Shown one piece after another: positions 25,055-33,828 of a DNA stretch of 64,000 nt. Where the stretch lies: contig CP131915.1 in assembly GCA_030704225.1 (NCBI GenBank), positions 1,860,001 through 1,924,000 on the forward strand, written 5' to 3'. A program made the position numbers and the translations under genes. The DNA is from Kosakonia sp. H02 (lineage in GTDB: Bacteria; Pseudomonadota; Gammaproteobacteria; Enterobacterales; Enterobacteriaceae). The first letter of the stretch is position 1. The number at the start of each line of letters is the position of its first letter. Under the pieces are notes generated by a model. The model saw nothing but the letters and a program-made list of their open reading frames with translations. It searched no databases and was not told where the DNA came from.

Positions 25055-25951
25055 CTACTCGCTCGTCTGCGACATATGCTCGCTAATAAAATCGATAAAG
25101 GCGCGGATACGCGTACTTACTGCCCGATCGCTGTAATACACGGCGCTAAAGGGCATCTCCACCGGCAGCAGTTTGTCCGTCAGTAACTCCACCAACTCCC
25201 CACTCGCCAACTCTTTGTCAATCATATAGTCCGATAAACTGGCGATACCGTTGCCGCTCAGGCAGAGATGTTTCAGGGTTTCGCCGCTATTTGACGAGAT
25301 CTCTGGTGTCACTTCGAGCAGTTGCCCGTCGGCAGAAGCGACCGGCCAGATGTTCAGAGAAGCCGGCTCGGTAAAACCAAGACAAACATGGTCACGTAAC
25401 GCTTCAGCGGTTTCTGGCTTGCCGTGATGGGCAATGTAATCGGGCGAGGCAATAATTTTGCGATAGCTTTTAAATAGCGGGCGTGCGCGCAGGCTGGAGT
25501 CGGTCAGTTTGCCAACGCGAATAGCGACATCAACTTTGCGCTCAATCAGATTGATAAATGTTTCGCTGGAAACCAGCGAAAGGCTAATTTCCGGGTAGCG
25601 TTCACGAAACGGCTTTATCAATGGCATCAAAAAATGCAGCACAACCGGCGTTGCTGCGTCGATACGCAGTGTGCCGCGCGGCACAGATTTATTCTCCATC
25701 ACCTCGTTTTCTGCCGCCGCCATCTCCTGCAACACAGTTTGCACACGGCGAAAATAGCGTTCGCCTTCTTCGGTCAGGCTGAGCTGGCGCGTGGTGCGGT
25801 TCAGCAGATTGACACCCAGCTTGTTTTCCAGCTTCTTCACTGAACGGCTAATGGCCGAGTTTGCCTGACCCAGCCGTTCTGCTGCCCGGCTGAAACTGCC
25901 GCTTTCCACGACAGCAACAAAAATTGCGAGTTCTTCCGAAGTGGTTTTCAT
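25055..25951 (-). CDS. yafC: LysR-family regulator YafC
   Basis: A 298-residue LysR-type regulator. The helix-turn-helix lies at residues 5-64 (FVAVVESGSFSRAAERLGQA, then SRSVKKLENKLG) and the effector domain at about 90-290. It is orthologous to E. coli YafC by neighbourhood (dkgB-yafC-yafD) and sequence. Targets are not known; regulation of the adjacent dkgB is possible but the genes converge rather than diverge. No cofactor-binding oddities seen. Confidence 0.9.
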   Translation of the reverse strand: MKTTSEELAIFVAVVESGSFSRAAERLGQANSAISRSVKKLENKLGVNLLNRTTRQLSLTEEGERYFRRVQTVLQEMAAAENEVMENKSVPRGTLRIDAATPVVLHFLMPLIKPFRERYPEISLSLVSSETFINLIERKVDVAIRVGKLTDSSLRARPLFKSYRKIIASPDYIAHHGKPETAEALRDHVCLGFTEPASLNIWPVASADGQLLEVTPEISSNSGETLKHLCLSGNGIASLSDYMIDKELASGELVELLTDKLLPVEMPFSAVYYSDRAVSTRIRAFIDFISEHMSQTSE

Positions 25952-26168
25952 TATTGCCTCTGTAGCAACATTTCAACGAGATTATATATGCGGCTGTATT
26001 TAACCATGTCGTCCGCGATGACGCCACGCCAGGCAGGCGATGTCTGTGCCATTAACCACAAGGCGTGCCTTTTCTCGCGATTGGTCGTTGAAACTATGGG
26101 CTACAATCCCTATAACTGAATGACGCCCCGGTGTTCGGGCGCGGAAATCAAAGAGGTTTAAAGCCGAA

Positions 26169-26969
26169 GTGCCGAAGAATACTTATGCTATGCGATATAT
26201 TGCCGGACAGCCTGCGGAGCGCATCTTACCGCCGGGGTCTTTCGCGAGTATTGGTAAGGCTTTGCCTGCGGGTGTTCCGTTAAGTCAGGACGAGAAAATC
26301 CGCGTACTGGTGTGGAATATCTTCAAGCAGCAGCGTGCTGAATGGCTCTCCGTGCTGCAAAACTTTGGTAAAGACGCCCATCTGGTGCTGTTGCAGGAAG
26401 CGCAAACCACGCCTGAATTAGTGAGCTTTGCGACGACAAACTATCTTGCCGCCGACCAGGTGCCAGCGTTTGTCCTGCCGCAGCATCCGTCGGGTGTGAT
26501 GACACTCTCGGCTGCGCATCCGGTTTATTGCTGTCCGCTGCGTGAGCGCGAGCCGATATTACGGCTGGCAAAGTCGGCGCTGGTTACGGTATACCCGCTG
26601 CCAGATATGCGCAATTTGATGGTGGTGAATGTCCATGCGGTGAATTTCAGCCTCGGTGTGGACGTCTACAGCAAACAGTTGTTACCCATTGGCGACCAGA
26701 TTGGCCATCATGCCGGGCCGGTGATTATGGCCGGGGATTTCAATGCCTGGAGCCGCCCGCGAATGAATGCGCTTTATCGTTTTGCGCGGGAGATGTCGCT
26801 GCGCCAGGTGCGTTTTACCGATGACAACCGTCGGCGGGCTTTTGGGCGACCGCTGGATTTTGTGTTTTATCGCGGTTTAAACGTCGAGGAAGCGTCGGTG
26901 CTGGTGACGCGTGCGTCGGACCACAACCCGCTTCTGGTGGAGTTTACGCCTGGCAGAACGCCGAATTAG
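26169..26969 (+). CDS. yafD: Endonuclease/exonuclease/phosphatase-family protein YafD
   Basis: A 266-residue protein of the EEP superfamily, same length as E. coli YafD. The metal and catalytic motifs are present: WNIFKQQ, LLQEAQ, VNVHAVNF, AGDFNAW and the final SDHNPLL. It starts with GTG at 26169 (MPKNTYAMRYIAGQP), as homologues do with a near-identical N-terminus. A role in envelope stress has been proposed in Salmonella. The neighbouring methyltransferase gene yafE of E. coli is absent here. Confidence 0.9.
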   Translation: MPKNTYAMRYIAGQPAERILPPGSFASIGKALPAGVPLSQDEKIRVLVWNIFKQQRAEWLSVLQNFGKDAHLVLLQEAQTTPELVSFATTNYLAADQVPAFVLPQHPSGVMTLSAAHPVYCCPLREREPILRLAKSALVTVYPLPDMRNLMVVNVHAVNFSLGVDVYSKQLLPIGDQIGHHAGPVIMAGDFNAWSRPRMNALYRFAREMSLRQVRFTDDNRRRAFGRPLDFVFYRGLNVEEASVLVTRASDHNPLLVEFTPGRTPN

Positions 26970-26988
26970 CGCTTAAAAAAAGATAAAA

Positions 26989-27019
26989 AAAAGCACCGTG
27001 GGGAATACGGTGCTTTTTT
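26989..27019. terminator. Bidirectional terminator between yafD and mltD
   Basis: AAAAGCACCGT and ACGGTGCTTTT form an 11-bp stem around a seven-base loop, with A and T tracts on either side, so it can stop both converging transcripts. Confidence 0.9.
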
Positions 27020-27030
27020 ATCGGATCCGA

Positions 27031-28401
27031 TCAGGAATCCGGCGTGGCGCTGTTCTTCACGAAAAGCGTGAGCTGATCGCCCGGCTGTAAGTTTGCGGTA
27101 TCGGTGTTCCAGCGCATCACATCTTTGATGTTAACGCCGTGACGTTTCGCGATACTCGACAACGAATCACCTTTGCGTACGCGATAGGTAATGCTATCGC
27201 TGTTGCGGGCAAGACGTTGCGCACTGCTGCCTGCGCCAACTGTCAGGTTCTGGCCTACTTTCAGATTCGCGCCACGAAGATTATTCCACTGCTGGAGATC
27301 CTTCGTGCTTACGCCGAGGCGTGACGCGATGGCAGAAAGCGTGTCGCCTGAGCGAACCTTATAGCTCCGGCTGGAGAGCGGGGTGTTATCCGCCATCAAG
27401 GTCGGCTGTACGGCGGCGATTTCGCCAGATGCCAGAGATTCACGCAATTGATCGGCATGTTTCTTCGGCACCATTACGTACTGCGGGCCTGCTGAGCCTA
27501 ACGTCGAACCTTTAACGCCTGCGTTAAACGCTTTCAGCTTGTTGACGGAAATTCCCGCCATTTCGGCCAACTGTTTCACCTCAACCGGACTGCTCAGCCT
27601 GACGCGTGCCAGCGCACGGCTCTCATCCGGCGTTGGCAGATTCACGCCATACCGTTTGCTGTTTTTGAGAATATCGCTCAATGCCAGCATTTTCGGAACG
27701 TAAATCTTTGTTTCATAGGGCAAAGAAAGTGACCAGAAGTCGGTGGCCTTACCCCGTGCTTTGTTCGCTTTCATCGCCTTCAGAACACGACCTTCACCGC
27801 TGTTATAAGCCGCGACTGTCAATAACCAGTCGCCGTCGAACATACGGTTAAGACGCTGCATCATGTCGAGTGCGGCCGTGGTAGAGGCCACAATGTCACG
27901 ACGCGCATCGTAGCTGCGTGTCTGTTTTAAACCATAATTTCGCCCGGTGCTCGGTATGATTTGCCAAATGCCAGCGGCATTGGCACCAGACGTTGCGTGC
28001 GGGTTAAAAGCGCTCTCCACTATGGGTAGTAGTACCAGTTCCATGGGCATATTACGTTTTTTAACTTGCCCTGCTATCCAGTACATATACGGCTCTGCCC
28101 GTAAAGTTACATCGTGGAGATAGCTCTTATTGTTCAAATACTTCAGTTTCTGTTCGCGAATCCGGCTGTTTTCCGGAATTCCCATCTTTAGCTCGTCGCT
28201 AATGGAGGTCCACAAGTCACTGTTACTCTGGGCGGCGAGTGTCCCATCGTCCATCCACCGCGCCTGACTTGTAAACTTCCCTGCTTCCCCTTGACCAGCT
28301 GCAGAAAGGCTCTGTGCGTGCTGTTGGACCGTGCCATCGTGGTTAGACGCCTGGCACCCCACGAGCAGGACAGAGGCGAATAATATCGCTTTTGCCTTCA
28401 T
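27031..28401 (-). CDS. mltD: Membrane-bound lytic murein transglycosylase D
   Basis: A 456-residue outer-membrane lipoprotein (E. coli 452). The lipobox LVGC places the lipidated cysteine at residue 16. The SLT domain (about 110-230) has the catalytic glutamate at about 129 (IVESAFNPHA) and GIWQIIPSTGRNYGL. Two C-terminal LysM domains (SYKVRSGDTLSAIASRLGVS and YRVRKGDSLSSIAKRHGV) bind peptidoglycan. It cleaves glycan strands to form 1,6-anhydromuropeptides. It lies 73 bases downstream of gloB in the same direction. Confidence 0.96.
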   Translation of the reverse strand: MKAKAILFASVLLVGCQASNHDGTVQQHAQSLSAAGQGEAGKFTSQARWMDDGTLAAQSNSDLWTSISDELKMGIPENSRIREQKLKYLNNKSYLHDVTLRAEPYMYWIAGQVKKRNMPMELVLLPIVESAFNPHATSGANAAGIWQIIPSTGRNYGLKQTRSYDARRDIVASTTAALDMMQRLNRMFDGDWLLTVAAYNSGEGRVLKAMKANKARGKATDFWSLSLPYETKIYVPKMLALSDILKNSKRYGVNLPTPDESRALARVRLSSPVEVKQLAEMAGISVNKLKAFNAGVKGSTLGSAGPQYVMVPKKHADQLRESLASGEIAAVQPTLMADNTPLSSRSYKVRSGDTLSAIASRLGVSTKDLQQWNNLRGANLKVGQNLTVGAGSSAQRLARNSDSITYRVRKGDSLSSIAKRHGVNIKDVMRWNTDTANLQPGDQLTLFVKNSATPDS

Positions 28402-28474
28402 GTGTGTGTCAATAGTAGTTGCTTAAAAGACGAGCGATGATAACGGCGATGTTTGCAAAAGGCAACCCGCAATG

Positions 28475-29230
28475 TCAGAAGTTATCTTTCTTTGCCCTTA
28501 ACCATGCGAAACGCTCTTCAGGGTGTTGCAATTTTGTTTCTTGGTTAATTACATTAATTAAATCAGCATCTTCCGTGCGTAAAAATAAATTAATTTTCCG
28601 TTCATTTTTCAGAATAACGGGCAGTGTCTTTTGATTTTTCGCACGTAACTCACTCACTTCCTTATAGTATTCGTTAAGGACAGCATCATCAGGCAAGAGG
28701 CTAATGGCAAACTTCATATTTCCTAAAGTGTATTCATGTGCGCAACAGATAATCGTGTCGTCGGGTAGGGCATTTATTTTGCAAAAAGAGTGATACATCT
28801 GGCTTGCAGTCCCTTCAAACAATCTGCCACAGCCACCGGAAAAGAGTGTATCGCCGCAAAAAAGGTAAGGAAAACTGAAGAAACAGATATGTCCTAAAGT
28901 GTGACCTGGCGTGGCGAAAACTGAAAATTCATGTTCTAAAACAGTGACCGTATCGCCTTCGGCGACAACATGAGTTGTACCTTTATCTTGTGTCTCTGCC
29001 GGGCCATATACCGCAACATCCGGGAAACGCTGGCGCAGTTCTTTTACGCCGCCAACGTGGTCATTATGATGATGAGTCAAGAAGATCGTTTCAGGCCGCC
29101 AATTATTTTCCTCTATGGCGCGCAGGATCGGCGCGGCTTCACCCGGATCAACAATCAGGCAGCGCCCGTCATCGTTGCTCAGCACCCAGATGTAGTTGTC
29201 CTGAAATGCGGGAATACTGTTAAGATTCAT
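28475..29230 (-). CDS. gloB: Hydroxyacylglutathione hydrolase (glyoxalase II)
   Basis: A 251-residue metallo-beta-lactamase-fold enzyme that hydrolyses S-lactoylglutathione, the last step of glutathione-dependent methylglyoxal detoxification. The binuclear metal motif THHHNDHVGG, the later TPGHTLGH and FCGDTLFSGGCGR motifs and the CAHEYT histidine are all present. Divergent from yafS with only 33 bases between starts. The nearby dkgB also acts on methylglyoxal. Confidence 0.96.
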   Translation of the reverse strand: MNLNSIPAFQDNYIWVLSNDDGRCLIVDPGEAAPILRAIEENNWRPETIFLTHHHNDHVGGVKELRQRFPDVAVYGPAETQDKGTTHVVAEGDTVTVLEHEFSVFATPGHTLGHICFFSFPYLFCGDTLFSGGCGRLFEGTASQMYHSFCKINALPDDTIICCAHEYTLGNMKFAISLLPDDAVLNEYYKEVSELRAKNQKTLPVILKNERKINLFLRTEDADLINVINQETKLQHPEERFAWLRAKKDNF

Positions 29231-29263
29231 AAATTACCTCTCAAAGCGTAGCGGAAGGTTGTA

Positions 29264-29971
29264 ATGAAACCGGCAAGGACTCCCCGAACACTCGTAGCAC
29301 CTGCAAGCTGGGATGCGTTACCCAAAGGCGCGTATTATCGCGAGGCGCTGGAGGCAGAGCTCAAGCCGTGGTTGGCAAAAATGTATGGGTTTCATTTGCT
29401 TAAAATCGGCAATCTCAGCGCGGAAATCAATGTCGAAAGCTGCGCGATTTCCCACCAGGTGAATGTCTCTCTGGCAGGTGTTCCGGCGCAGGTCAAAGCC
29501 GATCCACTGCATTTACCCTTTGCCGAGAAATCCGTTGATGCCTGTCTGCTGGCGCACACGCTTCCCTGGTGTCCCGATCCCCACCGTCTGTTACAGGAAG
29601 TGGATCGCGTATTGATTGACGACGGCTGGCTGGTGATGAGCGGTTTCAACCCGATAAGCCTGCTGGGGATCTGCAAAGCGGTGCCGTTTGCCCGTCGCTC
29701 GCCCGCCGTTAAAAGCCGCATGTTCACCCTGATGCGCCAGTTCGACTGGCTCTCTTTGCTCAATTTCGAGGTCTTACATTATAGCCGTTTTCGCGTGCTG
29801 CCCTGGACGAAGCAGGGTGGGAAGCTGCTCAGCACACATTTACCGGCGCTGGGGTGCATGCAACTGATTGTCGCACGCAAACGCACAATCCCTCTGACCC
29901 TTAACCCGATGAAGCAAAGCCGCAGTAAAACCCCGGTTCGCCAGACCGTGGGCGCAACACGACAATCTTAA
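29264..29971 (+). CDS. yafS: SAM-dependent methyltransferase-like protein YafS
   Basis: A 235-residue protein of the class I methyltransferase fold (Methyltransf_11). Recognisable regions are DPLHLPFAEKSVDACLLAHT and LLQEVDRVLIDDGWLVMSGF, typical of motifs II-IV, with a weak motif I. Orthologous to E. coli YafS by position. Substrate unknown. Its last four bases overlap the converging rnhA coding end. Confidence 0.88.
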   Translation: MKPARTPRTLVAPASWDALPKGAYYREALEAELKPWLAKMYGFHLLKIGNLSAEINVESCAISHQVNVSLAGVPAQVKADPLHLPFAEKSVDACLLAHTLPWCPDPHRLLQEVDRVLIDDGWLVMSGFNPISLLGICKAVPFARRSPAVKSRMFTLMRQFDWLSLLNFEVLHYSRFRVLPWTKQGGKLLSTHLPALGCMQLIVARKRTIPLTLNPMKQSRSKTPVRQTVGATRQS

Positions 29972-30441
29972 GCCAGGGTTTCCGGCTGGTAGCCAACATC
30001 CTCCTGCGTGGGATTCATCGCCGCCGCGCGCGCCAGCTCATCGCAGCGCTCGTTTTCGGGATGCCCGGCGTGGCCTTTGACCCACTCCCAGCGGATCTCG
30101 TGATGGCTGAGCGCCGCATCCAGCCGCTTCCACAGATCGACATTTTTAACCGGTTTTTTATCTGCGGTTTTCCAGCCGCGCTTTTTCCAGTTATGGATCC
30201 ACTGGGTGATCCCCTGGCGCACATACTGGCTGTCGGTGCTGAGCACCACTTCGCAATGCTCTTTTAAACCTTCGAGCGCCACAATAGCCGCCATCAGTTC
30301 CATACGGTTGTTGGTGGTCAGGCGATAGCCTTCGCTAAAGGTTCTTTCATGCTGGCGATAGCGTAAAATCGCGCCATATCCACCCGGACCCGGATTGCCA
30401 AGGCACGATCCGTCGGTGAAAATTTCTACCTGTTTAAGCAT
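29968..30441 (-). CDS. rnhA: Ribonuclease HI
   Basis: A 157-residue RNase HI (E. coli 155), which degrades RNA in RNA:DNA hybrids such as R-loops. The active site is complete: D10 (FTDGSC), E48 (NRMELM), D70 (LSTDSQY) and D134 (ERCDELA). The frame stays open upstream to 30540, but the ATG at 30441 gives the standard start MLKQVEIFTDGS. Divergent from dnaQ with 52 bases between start codons, as in E. coli, where the promoters overlap. Confidence 0.97.
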   Translation of the reverse strand: MLKQVEIFTDGSCLGNPGPGGYGAILRYRQHERTFSEGYRLTTNNRMELMAAIVALEGLKEHCEVVLSTDSQYVRQGITQWIHNWKKRGWKTADKKPVKNVDLWKRLDAALSHHEIRWEWVKGHAGHPENERCDELARAAAMNPTQEDVGYQPETLA

Positions 30442-30493
30442 CTCTGGTAGACTTCCTGAGTTGAAAACGACAAGTCTGACATAAATGGCCGCT

Positions 30494-31225
30494 ATGAGCA
30501 CTGCAATTACACGACAGATCGTCCTCGATACCGAAACCACCGGTATGAACCAAATCGGCGCTCACTACGAAGGGCACAAGATTATTGAAATCGGTGCGGT
30601 CGAGGTAATAAACCGCCGTCTTACCGGCAATAACTACCACATTTACCTGAAGCCGGACCGGCTGGTGGACCCGGAAGCGTTTGGCGTTCACGGTATCGCC
30701 GACGAGTTTCTGCTGGATAAACCGACCTTCGGTGATATCGCCGATGAGTTTATTGAATACATTCGCGGCGCGGAGCTGGTAATCCATAACGCCTCGTTTG
30801 ATATCGGCTTTATGGATTATGAATTCAGCAAGCTGAATCGCGGCATTCCGAAAACGGAAACCTTCTGTAAGGTCACCGATAGCCTGGCGCTGGCGCGTAA
30901 GATGTTCCCCGGCAAGCGCAACAGCCTCGATGCGCTTTGCTCGCGTTACGAAATCGACAACAGCAAACGTACGCTGCACGGCGCGTTACTCGACTCCCAA
31001 ATTCTTGCCGACGTTTATTTGATGATGACCGGCGGCCAGACATCGATGAAGTTTTCGATGGAAGGTGAAAGCCAGTCGCAGTCAGGCGAAGCGGGGATCC
31101 AGCGCGTTGTTCGTCAGGCAAGCAAGCTGCGCGTTGTTTTGGCAAGCGATGAAGAGTTGATGGCCCATGAATCGCGCCTCGATCTGGTGCAGAAGAAAGG
31201 TGGAAGCTGCCTGTGGCGCGGCTAA
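30494..31225 (+). CDS. dnaQ: DNA polymerase III epsilon subunit, proofreading exonuclease
   Basis: A 243-residue DEDDh exonuclease, same length as E. coli DnaQ. Catalytic residues: D12 and E14 (VLDTETTG), the aspartate of HNASFDIGF, and the histidine and aspartate of LHGALLDSQ. The C-terminal tail binding the polymerase alpha subunit is intact (ends KKGGSCLWRG). The frame opens three codons earlier at 30485; 30494 is preferred for family length. It provides 3'-5' proofreading in the replicative polymerase. Confidence 0.97.
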   Translation: MSTAITRQIVLDTETTGMNQIGAHYEGHKIIEIGAVEVINRRLTGNNYHIYLKPDRLVDPEAFGVHGIADEFLLDKPTFGDIADEFIEYIRGAELVIHNASFDIGFMDYEFSKLNRGIPKTETFCKVTDSLALARKMFPGKRNSLDALCSRYEIDNSKRTLHGALLDSQILADVYLMMTGGQTSMKFSMEGESQSQSGEAGIQRVVRQASKLRVVLASDEELMAHESRLDLVQKKGGSCLWRG

Positions 31226-31300
31226 ATCGTCTGGTTATCGTTGAAAAATCAACAGATGGGCGATTTTTGCAGCAAACGATTCAAAACAGTGGAAAAAGCG

Positions 31301-31329
31301 TTGACGCCACCAGGCGCAATCCGTAATAT
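31301..31329 (+). promoter_or_regulatory. Promoter of the tRNA-Asp gene
   Basis: TTGACG (31301-31306), a 17-base spacer and TAATAT (31324-31329), followed by GCGCCTC, a GC-rich discriminator typical of stringently controlled stable-RNA promoters. The tRNA starts 31 bases downstream. Confidence 0.88.
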
Positions 31330-31359
31330 GCGCCTCGTTCCCTAACAGGAACACAACGC

Positions 31360-31436
31360 GGAGCGGTAGTTCAGTCGGTTAGAATACCTGCCTGTCACGC
31401 AGGGGGTCGCGGGTTCGAGTCCCGTCCGTTCCGCCA
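31360..31436 (+). tRNA. aspV: tRNA-Asp (anticodon GTC)
   Basis: A 77-base tRNA matching E. coli tRNA-Asp: GGAGCGG acceptor 5' strand, D loop with TCAGTCGGTTA, anticodon stem-loop CCTGCCTGTCACGCAGG with GTC, T loop GGTTCGAGTCC and encoded CCA. Lies after dnaQ as E. coli aspV does. What follows differs from E. coli: xni comes next. Confidence 0.97.
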
Positions 31437-31443
31437 CTATTCA

Positions 31444-31483
31444 GAAGGCCTGAATCAGCAATGATTCAGGCCTTCGTCGTTTT
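31444..31483 (+). terminator. Terminator of tRNA-Asp
   Basis: GAAGGCCTGAATCA, loop GCAA, TGATTCAGGCCTTC: a 14-bp perfect stem followed by GTCGTTTT. Confidence 0.85.
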
Positions 31484-31538
31484 CGCGATACATAGTTTTA
31501 TTCTTGTCGCCGCATTCAACGCGACGACAGAAAATGCC

Positions 31539-32291
31539 TTAGCGTACCCATCTTAATTGCTGCAAGTTACCGTCCAGATGCAGCTCCGTTTGCAGACGCG
31601 CCACATCCCGGCAAATAAACGCCATCTCCCGGTGCGTTTCCAGTTTGCTCCGCCATTTTTCCGGCACTTCATGCAGGTTTTCGTACAGCGCTTCCAGCGT
31701 GGGAAAGGTATTCAGTAACTGGGTGGCGCTTTTGGGGCCGATCCCGGCAACGCCCGGCACTTTTGAACTGCTGATGCCCGCCAGTCCCCAGTAATCCGGC
31801 AGTTGTTGCGGCGTCACGCCGTACGCCTGGGCGATAAAGGGTGCATCCAGCCAGCGTTTCTGAAAATAGTCGCGAATGCGGATAGTGGGAGAGAGTAGCT
31901 GGCAGTAGCCTTTGTCCGTCGAGACAATGGTCGCTTGCTGCCCGGCCTGCGCCATTTTCACCGCCAATGTGGCGGCGAGATCGTCCGCTTCATTACCAGG
32001 CGTTGCCCAACAGCGGATGCCGCGCTGCTCAAATGCTGCGCGCAGTGCGGGCATTTCATGGTGCAGCGTCTCTGGCATGGGCGGGCGGCCTGCTTTGTAA
32101 TCCGGCAGTAGTTGATGACGCCAGCCCTGGCTGCGGGCTTCATCGTCGAACACCGCCACTGCATGGGTTGGCTGGCTATGCACAATCAACTGCTCCAGCG
32201 CGTGCAGGCAGGTTTCCGCGCAGGGTGAACCTTGCACCGCATGGATGCGACGGATCAGATTGAGTGCGTCGACAATAAGCAGATGAGCCAC
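31539..32291 (-). CDS. xni: Flap endonuclease Xni (ExoIX)
   Basis: A 250-residue FEN-family nuclease (E. coli 251), homologous to the 5' nuclease domain of DNA polymerase I. Visible are LLIVDALNLIRR, AVFDDEARSQGWRH, GNEADDLAAT, STDKGYCQLL and the helix-hairpin-helix GIGPKSATQLLNTF. Several acidic residues of the second metal site are missing in this family compared with Pol I. Downstream of sdaB in the same direction. Confidence 0.93.
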   Translation of the reverse strand: MAHLLIVDALNLIRRIHAVQGSPCAETCLHALEQLIVHSQPTHAVAVFDDEARSQGWRHQLLPDYKAGRPPMPETLHHEMPALRAAFEQRGIRCWATPGNEADDLAATLAVKMAQAGQQATIVSTDKGYCQLLSPTIRIRDYFQKRWLDAPFIAQAYGVTPQQLPDYWGLAGISSSKVPGVAGIGPKSATQLLNTFPTLEALYENLHEVPEKWRSKLETHREMAFICRDVARLQTELHLDGNLQQLRWVR

Positions 32292-32368
32292 AGATACCCT
32301 CCTTGAAATCGTGCGCTAAGGGTAACATCGCCCGCTTTATGAGGCTACGAAACGGTAACCGTTCGGGA

Positions 32369-32393
32369 AGATGCCTCGCAAAACGAGGCATCT
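32369..32393 (-). terminator. Hairpin after sdaB
   Basis: AGATGCCTCG and CGAGGCATCT form a 10-bp stem with a five-base loop, 11 bases past the sdaB stop. There is no T tract on the minus strand, so it may act as a stabiliser or a weak terminator before xni. Confidence 0.55.
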
Positions 32394-32403
32394 GAAGGCA
32401 GGG

Positions 32404-33771
32404 TTAATCGCAGGTAACAATCTTCATTGCCAGGCCACCGCGCGAGGTTTCGCGGTATTTCGCGTTCATGTCTTTCCCGGTTTCGTACATCGTCTCAATG
32501 ACTTTATCGAGACAAACGCGCGGCTCACTGGTGCGGCGCAGCGCCATACGCGCAGCGTTGACCGCTTTTACCGACGCAATCGCGTTACGTTCGATACACG
32601 GTACCTGTACCTGGCCAGCCACCGGATCGCAGGTCAGACCGAGATTGTGCTCCATGCCAATTTCCGCAGCGATGCAGATCTGCGCCGGGCTACCGCCGAG
32701 CAGTTCCGCCAGCCCGGCCGCTGCCATCGAGCAGGCAACGCCCACTTCGCCCTGGCAGCCCACTTCCGCGCCGGAAATCGAGGCGTTCATTTTGTACAAC
32801 GAACCAATGGCACTGGCGACCAGCATATAGCGCGCCAGCGAATTGGCATTCACCTGGCGAATAAACTTGTCGTAGTAAGCCAGCACCGCAGGCACGATCC
32901 CGCAGGCACCGTTGGTCGGTGCGGTCACCACGCGGCCACCGGCAGCGTTCTCTTCGTTGACCGCCAGCGCAAACATATTGATCCAGTCAACAACTGCCAT
33001 CGGATCGGTGGTGGTTTTATCGCTGCTGACCAGCATGCGGCGCAGCGCGGCGGCGCGACGTGGAACGCGCAGTCTGCCCGGCAGAACGCCTTCGGTGGTG
33101 ATCCCGCGCTCAATGCCGCTGTGCATCACGTCCCAGACGCGCGCCAGGTGCTGCTCCAGTTCTTCTTTACTGTGCAACGCCAGTTCGTTTTTCATCATCA
33201 GGCCGGAGAGCGACAGGCCAGTTTCCTGGCAGTGGCGCTGCAAATCGGCGGCATTTTTGTAGGGATAAGGGACGTCCACTGGTGCACTGCTGGTCTGGCC
33301 GAAGTGGTCTTCATCAACAATAAAGCCGCCGCCGATGGAGTAATAGGTCTGGCTGTAGAGCACATTTCCACCCGCCAGCGCCGTAATCCGCATCCCGTTT
33401 TCATGTAGTGAGAGGTTATCGGCATGAAAATTCATGCACTTGTCCACCGGAAACTCAACTTCATGCTCGCCATTCGCCAGCAACAGGCGGCCGTGGGTAT
33501 TAACGTCCTGAATGAACCCCGGAATAGCATCGATATCGACGCTGTCCGGCAAGTTTCCGGCCAGCCCCATAATAATGGCGATATCCGTATGGTGGCCTTT
33601 GCCGGTCAGAGAAAGAGAGCCGTAAACGTCCACCACCACGCGGGTGACGTCGCGCAATATGTTGCGGGCAATCAGATCGTCGGTGAATTGTTTACCGGCT
33701 TTCATTGGGCCAACAGTATGCGAGCTGGACGGGCCGATACCGATTTTAAAAATATCGAATACGCTGATCAT
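32404..33771 (-). CDS. sdaB: L-serine dehydratase 2
   Basis: A 455-residue iron-sulfur L-serine ammonia-lyase, same length as E. coli SdaB, converting serine to pyruvate and ammonia. Family features seen include MISVFDIFKIGIGPSSSHTVGPMKAG at the start (an N-terminal substrate-site segment), TNGACGIVPAV, CQGEVGVACSMAAAG and CDPVAGQVQVPCIERNA, with cysteines for the [4Fe-4S] cluster. It lies 57 bases downstream of the serine transporter sdaC and is probably co-transcribed, giving a serine uptake and degradation unit. Confidence 0.96.
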   Translation of the reverse strand: MISVFDIFKIGIGPSSSHTVGPMKAGKQFTDDLIARNILRDVTRVVVDVYGSLSLTGKGHHTDIAIIMGLAGNLPDSVDIDAIPGFIQDVNTHGRLLLANGEHEVEFPVDKCMNFHADNLSLHENGMRITALAGGNVLYSQTYYSIGGGFIVDEDHFGQTSSAPVDVPYPYKNAADLQRHCQETGLSLSGLMMKNELALHSKEELEQHLARVWDVMHSGIERGITTEGVLPGRLRVPRRAAALRRMLVSSDKTTTDPMAVVDWINMFALAVNEENAAGGRVVTAPTNGACGIVPAVLAYYDKFIRQVNANSLARYMLVASAIGSLYKMNASISGAEVGCQGEVGVACSMAAAGLAELLGGSPAQICIAAEIGMEHNLGLTCDPVAGQVQVPCIERNAIASVKAVNAARMALRRTSEPRVCLDKVIETMYETGKDMNAKYRETSRGGLAMKIVTCD

Positions 33772-33828
33772 AACGCACTATCCATTGCAAGGAGGGTCGC
33801 GCCGCCCGGAGTGGACGGCGCGCAGAGA

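Noticed and set aside
21509..31436. A genomic island held between two tRNA-Asp copies
   Set aside because: A tRNA-integrated island should run from the complete tRNA's 3' end to a 3' fragment downstream. Here the fragment is on the left and the whole gene on the right, the enclosed genes are core, and there is no integrase.
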